Assembly: GCA_937960725.1 (NCBI GenBank)
Contig: CALGOY010000274.1
Coordinates: 1-11,304, forward strand
DNA length: 11,304 nucleotides
Direction of reading: 5' to 3'
Source of the DNA: an uncultured Bacillota bacterium
GTDB taxonomy: Bacteria > Bacillota > Clostridia > Caldicoprobacterales > UBA3941
Shown in pieces: positions 1 through 6,284 of the stretch. Both the position numbers and the translations under genes were made by a program. How positions within the stretch are numbered: position 1 is the stretch's first letter; each line of letters starts with the position of its first letter. The notes under the pieces are model-generated. The model had not been told where the DNA came from, ran no database searches, and was given only the letters and a program-made list of their open reading frames with translations.

Positions 1-2
1 TA

Positions 3-1217
3 GAAAAAGGCTGCGCAGTAGGCTTGATAGGGGAAAACGGCTCTGGCAAGAGCACACTCCTAAAGCTTTTAACTCGCATCATATACCCCGACCATGGGGA
101 GATAAAGATCCAGGGCAAGGTGTCCAGCCTGCTGGAGCTGGGAGCTGGATTCCACCCCGATATGACCGGTAGGGAAAATATATATACCAACGCTTCCATA
201 TTCGGGCTGACGAAAGAGGAGATAGACGCCCGGTTAGACGATATAATAAGCTTTTCGGAGCTGGGAGAATACATCGACAACCCAGTCCGCACCTATTCTT
301 CGGGAATGTACATGCGGCTGGCCTTCTCGGTGGCCATCAACGTCAAAGCCGACATACTCCTCATAGATGAGATATTGGCCGTTGGGGATGTGAACTTCCA
401 GCGGAAATGCTATAATAAAATGCAGAAATTGAAGAGGGATGGGGTAACCATCGTGTTGGTATCCCACGACCTGGATTCGGTGGAAAAGCTGTGCGACAAA
501 GCCATGTGGATTCGGGACGGCTATTTGGAGGAATATGGAGATGCTACCATCGTCTGCAGAAAATACCTGCAGTATATGATGGAGAAAGATGAAAAGGCGG
601 CCCTCCTTGCTGGAGGAGCTGAAGACAGGCTCTCCCTTCCGCCATCCTTTGAGCCCTCAGATCCTCAGCAATCCCTAGATCTGCAGGAGCAAGCCAACCA
701 GGCTGCCGGCGGACAGGATGAGGGATATAGCCCTGCAGCTGATGGCCAACAGCCTACTCCTAAATCTCAGCGCTGGGGTAATGGAAATGTAATAATACAG
801 CGGGTGTCCCTGGAAGATGCAGAGGGCAGGGAGAGGCGGAGCTTCACCACGGGAGAGCCGATGGCCATAAGGATAGGATACCGAAAGCTAAAGGATGTAA
901 AAAACATAGGCTTTGGAATTGGGATCCACAGGTTAGACGGGGTACACTGCTACGGGACCAACACATTTATAGACAACTTCAAAATAGAGCCTGAAAAATT
1001 GCAGGATGAGGGAGAGATATTGTGCAAAATAGACCCCATGAGCCTTGTTGAAGGCAGCTACACTCTCGATGTAGCTGTTCACGATAAGGATGGACTGGCC
1101 TACGACTATATAACCCACATATTAGAATTCAACGTCTACTCGGAGATAAAAGATGTGGGCGTGAGCCGGCTATTCCATAGTTGGGAAATTGTAGATAAAG
1201 ATAGGGCGGGTGATTGA
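3..1217 (+). CDS. wzt: Polysaccharide ABC exporter ATPase, Wzt type, 5'-truncated by the window edge
   Basis: ATP-hydrolysing subunit of a two-component exporter that moves lipid-linked polysaccharide across the cytoplasmic membrane; its permease partner (Wzm) is not in the window. The frame is open to the left edge, giving 404 visible residues. Counting from the codon at 3, Walker A (GENGSGKST) is at residues 10-18, the family-typical GAGFHPDMTGREN stretch near 47-59, the signature YSSGM at 98-102, Walker B (ILLIDE) ending at E123 and the switch histidine at H155. In this family Walker A normally lies some 50-60 residues in, so about 45-50 residues are missing. A Gln/Pro/Ala-rich linker (about 196-256) leads to a C-terminal Wzt-type beta-sandwich (about 257-395), which in E. 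coli O8/O9a Wzt binds the exported glycan and sets specificity. The stop overlaps the next gene. TagH-like teichoic acid exporters are the main alternative, but the tail favours Wzt. Confidence 0.9.
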   Translation, partial: EKGCAVGLIGENGSGKSTLLKLLTRIIYPDHGEIKIQGKVSSLLELGAGFHPDMTGRENIYTNASIFGLTKEEIDARLDDIISFSELGEYIDNPVRTYSSGMYMRLAFSVAINVKADILLIDEILAVGDVNFQRKCYNKMQKLKRDGVTIVLVSHDLDSVEKLCDKAMWIRDGYLEEYGDATIVCRKYLQYMMEKDEKAALLAGGAEDRLSLPPSFEPSDPQQSLDLQEQANQAAGGQDEGYSPAADGQQPTPKSQRWGNGNVIIQRVSLEDAEGRERRSFTTGEPMAIRIGYRKLKDVKNIGFGIGIHRLDGVHCYGTNTFIDNFKIEPEKLQDEGEILCKIDPMSLVEGSYTLDVAVHDKDGLAYDYITHILEFNVYSEIKDVGVSRLFHSWEIVDKDRAGD

Positions 1218-2601
1218 TACAAAGGATAAAGATTTGATAGGATATAAGGAAAAAGTCCAAGAACATTATAGAGAGAAAAAAATATACGGGAAAAACTTAA
1301 AAGCAGACGAAGTGATCCGCAGAATACTGGGTAGGCCCGGGCTGCAGAGCCTGGATAGTGAAGATATCCCTATTCATGCGGATCTAGATTTGAATGAGCT
1401 AATTAGAAACAGGGATGGGATGAATAGCTCCTGGTCTGTAGCGGCCGATAGGCCAATCACGTCTCATCGGAAGTTCATAGGAAGGTTTATAGTATTCGGC
1501 AAGAAAGTAGTGCGCAAATTTTTGCGCTGGTATATAAACCCCATAGCAGATGATGTGACCCGATTCAATGCCTATGTGACTTCTGCCATCAATGAGATTA
1601 CCAACAAGCTGCTTCTGATGGAGCGGAATTTTAAGGTCATTGATCGGAAGCTTGCACAAATAGAAAAGCGCCTGGATAAGAATGAAGGCCAGATAGAGAG
1701 CCTGTCCGATTTAAGAACAGAGCTCCAGCAGCAGTGGGCAGACATTACATATAGAGTATATAAGCTCAGGCAGCTGGAGGCCAGGAGAGCAAGCTCTGAG
1801 GCGGAGGCAGCTCCTGCTGCAGAAAACGCTCAATCTTTAAAATCTAGCAAAAAAGACACTGGTGCCGATAAAGGGCTCTCAGAGCCCGTGGAAGTGGACT
1901 ACTTCTTATTCGAAAACCGCTTTAGGGGAAGCGAAGAGAAGATAAAAGAAGCTATGCGCTATTACCTACCCTGGTTTGAAGGCCGGAAAAACGTGCTGGA
2001 TATAGGATGCGGCCGCGGAGAATTTTTGGAGCTGATGAGGGAAAACAACATCAAGGCCAGGGGAATAGATGTTAATGAGCAGTTCGTTGACTACTGCAGG
2101 CAGAAGGGATTGGACGTTAAATTAAACGACGGCGTAACAGAGCTGGAGGGGCTTGAAGACAACTCCCTCGGCGGAATATTCATGGGTCAAGTCATAGAAC
2201 ACTTGGAGCCTAAGTACCTTACAAGGCTTTTAGAGCTGGCGGCCAAAAAGCTGGAGCCAGGGGCTTATCTAGTGATAGAAACTCCTAATCCAACCATGCT
2301 TTCAACCTTTTCCAACTCCTTTTATCTAGATCTGAGCCATACAAAGCCCGTTCATCCAGAAACTATGAAATTTTTGATGGAGTATTACGGATTAGAGGCG
2401 GTAGAAATCAGGTATAGCGAAAGCAGTAAAATACCCTACTCTCTACCCTTATTAGAGGCGAGGGATGAGGATATACCCAATATCGAAAGCTTCAACGACG
2501 GCATAAACCTTTTAAATGAGCTTTTGTTTGGCTATCAGGACTATATAGTAATAGGCAGAAAATCAGTGGCAGAAGGCCTGGCAGGAGGAATAGAGAAATG
2601 A
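1210..2601 (+). CDS. SAM-dependent methyltransferase with N-terminal coiled coil (possible glycan-capping enzyme)
   Basis: Class I methyltransferase of 463 residues. Motif I, VLDIGCGRGEF, is at 262-272; the acidic ribose-binding residue is D287 in GIDVNE; post-motif GQVIEHLEP is at 326-334, IETPNP at 356-361 and DLSHTKPVHP at 374-383. The catalytic part (about 230-455) resembles MetW/Methyltransf_11-type enzymes. Before it come a basic, aromatic segment (about 97-112, KKVVRKFLRWYINPI), which may touch the membrane, and a heptad-like charged helix (about 115-192) ending in an Ala/Glu/Ser-rich linker. It overlaps the ABC gene by 8 bases and the next gene by 4. The start is uncertain: GTG at 1210 has a poor ribosome site, whereas TTG at 1234 is preceded by AAAGGA (1221-1226) at good spacing. 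Beside a Wzt with a binding tail, O-methylation of the glycan end is a reasonable guess; WbdD and WsaE are precedents. No kinase domain is present. The methyl acceptor is unknown. Confidence 0.85.
   Translation: MIDTKDKDLIGYKEKVQEHYREKKIYGKNLKADEVIRRILGRPGLQSLDSEDIPIHADLDLNELIRNRDGMNSSWSVAADRPITSHRKFIGRFIVFGKKVVRKFLRWYINPIADDVTRFNAYVTSAINEITNKLLLMERNFKVIDRKLAQIEKRLDKNEGQIESLSDLRTELQQQWADITYRVYKLRQLEARRASSEAEAAPAAENAQSLKSSKKDTGADKGLSEPVEVDYFLFENRFRGSEEKIKEAMRYYLPWFEGRKNVLDIGCGRGEFLELMRENNIKARGIDVNEQFVDYCRQKGLDVKLNDGVTELEGLEDNSLGGIFMGQVIEHLEPKYLTRLLELAAKKLEPGAYLVIETPNPTMLSTFSNSFYLDLSHTKPVHPETMKFLMEYYGLEAVEIRYSESSKIPYSLPLLEARDEDIPNIESFNDGINLLNELLFGYQDYIVIGRKSVAEGLAGGIEK
2583..2588 (+). promoter_or_regulatory. 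Ribosome binding site for the first GT4 gene
   Basis: A perfect AGGAGG lies 9 bases before ATG 2598, inside the end of the methyltransferase gene. It fixes the start at the ATGA overlap and implies translational coupling. Confidence 0.8.
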
Positions 2602-3785
2602 AGATTGCACTGGTAAAACCGGATTACAAGATAACCGGGGGCTTTGAAATCGTTGTGGACCGGATAATCCGGGGTCTAGAGGAAAAAGGTCATCAGGTGG
2701 ATACTATTAAGGTGGATATGACGATTCCCAGGACTAGGGTAGGCAATATAGACATTCCGCCAGAAGTGTATCATGCTAACATGGAGTTTTTTAGGTATGT
2801 AACCAGTATAGAAGCGTTTGAAAAGCTGGACCTTAGCGGTTACGATATAGCTCTTACAACCCAACCCCCTTCCTATGCAGTTCAGCACGAAAAAGTGGTG
2901 CCCCTGTTCTATCACCACAACAAAATATTCTACGAATTAGCCGATGTGTACATAGAATGCGGCATAATGGACGGGGCGGTACATCAGCTATCTACCGAAA
3001 TTGTAAGGGAAATCGACAGCCTTTATATAACCAACGACAAGCACTATATAGCGGGCAGCCAGCATGTGGCCTATAGGCTGAGGCACTACAGCGGCATAAC
3101 AGGCCATATAGACGTGTTTGCAGCAGGAATTAGCGATGAACTGTATAACTACGATGGGGACTTAAGCTATGGTTCCCCTATATGCGTCGGTAGGCACGAA
3201 TTTCCCAAGAGGCCCGAGCTGTTTATCCACGCCATGAAGCACGTAAAAGGCCTAACCGGCAAGGTGATAGGGCAGGGAGGACAGACCGAAAGGCTTAAGA
3301 AGATGGATCAGTACCTGACAGCCCTTCATCACAGGGGCGAAGATATAGACGATGAATATATGTGGAAGCACGCCATATTCCAAGCAGAGAAGCTGAAGGT
3401 ACCCAGATTTAGAAAGCCAGAGTCCAATGTAATATTTACCGGCAGGGTGCCATACGAGCAGCTTATTAGGGAATATGCCAATGCCCTTTGCGTTGTATGT
3501 CCGGCCTACGAAGAGGACTATGGGCTGACTGCCATAGAGGCCATGGCCTTCGGCAAACCTGTAATCGTGTGCAGCGACGGCGGAGGCTTCACGGAGTTTA
3601 TCGAGGAAGGGATAAACGGATTTATAGTAGAGCCTAAGGGAGAGGCAATTGCAGAGGCCATAAACTACCTTGCCGACAGTCCGGACAAGCTGAGGGAGAT
3701 GGGTAAAAACGCCTATGAGTACAGCCGGCAGTATAGCTGGGAGAAGGCGATTGATCATCTGAATAGTATTTTGGAAAATGTATAG
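2598..3785 (+). CDS. Glycosyltransferase family 4 (GT-B fold)
   Basis: Cytoplasmic retaining-type glycosyltransferase of 395 residues, presumed to add a sugar from a nucleotide donor to the lipid-linked glycan. The N-terminal Rossmann half has the glycine loop ITGGFEIV (12-19). The donor-binding half starts near CVGRHEFPKRPEL (196-208), with the basic residue expected for phosphate binding, and has the EX7E motif at E306 and E314 (EDYGLTAIE), followed by FGKPVI and GINGFIVEP. The region between the strand ending VIGQGG (223-228) and NVIFTG (277-282) is about 30 residues longer than in an ordinary GT4, such as the first module of the next gene; the extra part is charged and probably helical. 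It starts within the methyltransferase stop codon (ATGA) and is separated by 60 bases from the next gene. Mannosyl- and rhamnosyltransferases share this layout, but donor and acceptor cannot be read from sequence. Confidence 0.9.
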   Translation: MKIALVKPDYKITGGFEIVVDRIIRGLEEKGHQVDTIKVDMTIPRTRVGNIDIPPEVYHANMEFFRYVTSIEAFEKLDLSGYDIALTTQPPSYAVQHEKVVPLFYHHNKIFYELADVYIECGIMDGAVHQLSTEIVREIDSLYITNDKHYIAGSQHVAYRLRHYSGITGHIDVFAAGISDELYNYDGDLSYGSPICVGRHEFPKRPELFIHAMKHVKGLTGKVIGQGGQTERLKKMDQYLTALHHRGEDIDDEYMWKHAIFQAEKLKVPRFRKPESNVIFTGRVPYEQLIREYANALCVVCPAYEEDYGLTAIEAMAFGKPVIVCSDGGGFTEFIEEGINGFIVEPKGEAIAEAINYLADSPDKLREMGKNAYEYSRQYSWEKAIDHLNSILENV

Positions 3786-3801
3786 GCTGGAGAAGTATAA
3801 T
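3771..3801 (+). promoter_or_regulatory. Possible internal promoter (TTGGAA / TATAAT)
   Basis: A perfect -10 box, TATAAT (3796-3801), lies just after the first GT4 gene. The best -35 candidate is TTGGAA (3771-3776), four of six matches with a long 19-base spacer and no extended TG. It would drive the double glycosyltransferase gene and those downstream. In AT-rich intergenic DNA such a match can arise by chance. Confidence 0.3.
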
Positions 3802-3812
3802 AGTACTTCAGC
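3786..3812 (+). other. Small intergenic hairpin
   Basis: GAAGTA (3792-3797) and TACTTC (3804-3809) form a perfect 6-bp inverted repeat around a 6-base loop (TAATAG). The stem can be extended by GCT (3786-3788) pairing with AGC (3810-3812) across a 3-base bulge. No T-run follows, so it is not a standard terminator. It could be an RNA-processing or stability element, or an operator, since it overlaps the TATAAT. The rest of the 60-base gap holds only the ribosome site. Confidence 0.4.
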
Positions 3813-3833
3813 AACTGAAATTCCGAAACTGAT

Positions 3834-3839
3834 GGAGGT
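3834..3839 (+). promoter_or_regulatory. Ribosome binding site for the double glycosyltransferase
   Basis: GGAGGT sits 6 bases before ATG 3846, which supports that start for the fused gene. Confidence 0.75.
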
Positions 3840-3845
3840 TGTAAT

Positions 3846-6278
3846 ATGAAGATTGCCATAGTAGCTCCTAGCCCCGTTCCTTTCACCATAGGGGGGATGG
3901 AGTACCTGATAGCGGGACTGTGGGAGAGTATCAATAAATATACCCCCCACCAGGCGGAGATTATCAAGGTTCCTATAGACGAGAGCTCATTTTGGGGGAT
4001 TATAGATGGCTATAAAAAGTTTTATCATATGGACCTGGACGACTTTGATATGGTAATTACCACCAAGTATCCCGCCTGGATGGTAAGGCATCCAAACCAT
4101 ATATGCTACATGGCTCACAGGCTTAGGGGAGTGTACGACACCTATCATCTCACCGGACTGCCTGAGGAAGTGCCCGGCCACAACCTATATATAAACAAAG
4201 TTTTAAAATATATGGATCAAAAGGGCAGCACGGTAGAGGGGCTTTTCGATGCCTTGGACGAGCTGTATAAGGTGCAGGAGAAGGTGCCGGAGGAATTCTT
4301 TGCCCTTCCCGGCCCATTTCTGCGGCGGGTAGTTCGCTTTATGGACGATAAAGCCCTGTCCCATAGGCGGATTAGGAAGTTCTACGCCATTTCTGAAAAT
4401 GTAAAGAACAGGACGGAGTATTTCCCCGAAGGGGCAGAGGTTACCGTAGTATATCCACCCTCTTCTCTACCGGATTTTCGCCAGGGCTCTTACGACTACC
4501 TGTTTACCATAAGCCGGCTGGACGGGCCCAAGCGGATTGCGCTGATAATAGAGGCGATGAAATATGTGGATGCGGATATTAAGCTGAAGATAGCCGGCAC
4601 AGGGCCTATGGAGCAAGAGCTTAAAAGGATGGCGGCGGGGGACAGCAGGATAGAGTTTTTAGGCTTTGTCAGCGATGAGGAAGTGGTGGAGTATTATTCC
4701 AATGCCCGCTGCGTGCTGTTTATCCCCTATGATGAGGACTACGGGTTAGTTACCATTGAGGCTATGATGAGCGGAAAGCCGGTTATTACATGCAGAGATT
4801 CTGGCGGTCCTAAAGAATTTGTAGAGGATGGAGTAACCGGCTTTTTGTCCGAGCCCGATCCTAAAGATTTAGCCCGGCAGATTCAGCGGATATGCGATAT
4901 GCCTGAGCAGCAGATAAGACAGATGGGGGAGAGGGCCTTAAAGAAAGTATCCTCCATCAATTGGAAGACGGTGGCCCTGGAGCTGACTGGAGGAGATAAT
5001 CAGGGGGCAGGGAAAGCTGTTGATAGGGGGAGCCAGGAAAAGCAGGAAGAGAGACAGGGCGTCCGTAGAAGCCGCGGCGGCTCCAGGAAAAAACTCGCCC
5101 TTGCCTGCACATTCCCTGTATATCCCCCTAGAGGCGGTGGACAGGCTAGGATATACCATCTGTTTAAGGGCTTGACCGAACTTTATGATATAGAAATTGT
5201 AAGCTTTACCAACCATGGAGAGCGAGCTTTTGAAGGGGAGATTGCCCCCCATGTATGGGAGACTAGGATTCCGACGAGCCTTGCCCATCACCAGCTGGAG
5301 GCGAAGATGCAGAAGCGGGTAGGCTGTGTAGTTACCGATATGGCTATGCCCCTTTTATCCAAGTATACTCCTGAATACGGACGGGCTTTGAAAAGGGCGA
5401 TGGCAGATGCCGATCTAGTAGTCGTATCTCATCCCTATTTATACCACGAGGTGAAAAAATATCTGGGGGACAGGCCCTTAATATACGAGGCCCAGGACGT
5501 GGAGTATGACATCAAAAAAGGTATACTGCCTGACAGCCCCGAGGGACGGGAATTTTTGAACCTAGTGAGGGCAACGGAGGAGGAATGCTGCAAGGCTGCC
5601 AGTCTTATCGTCGTGTGCTCCCAGGAGGATGCTGAAAGGCTGTCCCAGCTTTATGATGTTCCAACCGGGCGGATGGTCGTGGTCCCCAACGGAGTGGATA
5701 CCCAAAGCATACCTTATACGGATATCAAATCCCGCAGGGCTAACAAAAAAGAGATGGATTTAGAGAACCAGAAAATAGCCCTGTTTATGGGCAGCTGGCA
5801 TCCGCCCAACTTAGAAGCCTGCAGGATAATATTCGATTTTGCCAGACAAACCCCCGATATACATTATCTGCTGATGGGCAGCCAATGCCATGCATTCATC
5901 AGGGAGTATATTCCGCCCAATGTAGGGCTTATGGGAATCGTCAGCGATGAGGAGAAGGAAAAGATATTTGCCCTGGCGGATATAGCCCTCAATCCAGTGA
6001 TATCCGGTTCGGGTACCAATCTGAAGATGTTCGATTATATGGCTGCGGGGCTTCCCGTACTAACCACCCCCTTTGGAGCCAGGGGTATAGACGATACCAG
6101 CCATATGTGGCTGGCGGATATTGAACAAATGCCAGAGATGATAAAAAATATTTTAGAAATGGGAGATAAAATAGAAGAAAAAACCCAATCCGCCCGAAGG
6201 TATGTAGAGGATCGGTATGATTGGAGCAAGCTGTCTAGGATATTGCTGGAGAGATTATTAAAATATAACCTAGAATGA
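3846..6278 (+). CDS. Fused double GT4 glycosyltransferase (two GT-B modules)
   Basis: An 810-residue cytoplasmic protein made of two complete GT4 enzymes, probably adding two successive sugars. Module 1 (about 1-381) has the loop PFTIGGMEYL (12-21), SRLDGPKR (223-230) and EX7E at E297/E305 (EDYGLVTIE); a long helical stretch (about 100-185) interrupts its first half. A hydrophilic Gly/Gln/Arg/Lys-rich linker (about 382-416) follows. Module 2 (417-810) starts again with a Rossmann strand and the loop YPPRGGGQAR, then shows EAQDVEYD, PNGVD (614-618) and GSGTNLKMFDYMAAG (721-735). In module 2 the EX7E positions read S722 and D730, a variant seen in the GSGT-type GT4 subgroup, so activity is likely but less certain. 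No start codon with a ribosome site is evident in the linker, so this is a true fusion rather than two genes. It is followed after 6 bases by the first membrane glycosyltransferase gene. Donor sugars are unknown. Confidence 0.9.
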   Translation: MKIAIVAPSPVPFTIGGMEYLIAGLWESINKYTPHQAEIIKVPIDESSFWGIIDGYKKFYHMDLDDFDMVITTKYPAWMVRHPNHICYMAHRLRGVYDTYHLTGLPEEVPGHNLYINKVLKYMDQKGSTVEGLFDALDELYKVQEKVPEEFFALPGPFLRRVVRFMDDKALSHRRIRKFYAISENVKNRTEYFPEGAEVTVVYPPSSLPDFRQGSYDYLFTISRLDGPKRIALIIEAMKYVDADIKLKIAGTGPMEQELKRMAAGDSRIEFLGFVSDEEVVEYYSNARCVLFIPYDEDYGLVTIEAMMSGKPVITCRDSGGPKEFVEDGVTGFLSEPDPKDLARQIQRICDMPEQQIRQMGERALKKVSSINWKTVALELTGGDNQGAGKAVDRGSQEKQEERQGVRRSRGGSRKKLALACTFPVYPPRGGGQARIYHLFKGLTELYDIEIVSFTNHGERAFEGEIAPHVWETRIPTSLAHHQLEAKMQKRVGCVVTDMAMPLLSKYTPEYGRALKRAMADADLVVVSHPYLYHEVKKYLGDRPLIYEAQDVEYDIKKGILPDSPEGREFLNLVRATEEECCKAASLIVVCSQEDAERLSQLYDVPTGRMVVVPNGVDTQSIPYTDIKSRRANKKEMDLENQKIALFMGSWHPPNLEACRIIFDFARQTPDIHYLLMGSQCHAFIREYIPPNVGLMGIVSDEEKEKIFALADIALNPVISGSGTNLKMFDYMAAGLPVLTTPFGARGIDDTSHMWLADIEQMPEMIKNILEMGDKIEEKTQSARRYVEDRYDWSKLSRILLERLLKYNLE

Positions 6279-6283
6279 GGTGG
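6277..6283 (+). promoter_or_regulatory. Ribosome binding site overlapping the upstream stop codon
   Basis: GAGGTGG overlaps the TGA stop (6276-6278). Its GAGG core lies 4 bases from ATG 6285 and 7 bases from GTG 6288. The start could therefore be either codon, a one-residue difference. Termination-reinitiation coupling is likely. Confidence 0.55.
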
Positions 6284-6284
6284 T

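Noticed and set aside
1210..2601. WbdD-like kinase domain in the methyltransferase
   Set aside because: The sequence before the methyltransferase is coiled coil and linker, and after it only a short end. No kinase glycine loop or HxD motif is visible.
3786..3812. Rho-independent terminator
   Set aside because: The stem is short and AT-rich, and no T-run follows it; the operon appears to continue.
3252..3950. Open frame of 232 codons on the - strand
   Set aside because: It lies opposite the clearly coding first GT4 gene and the start of the fusion gene. It has no recognisable domain and no ribosome site, and is best explained as an antisense shadow.
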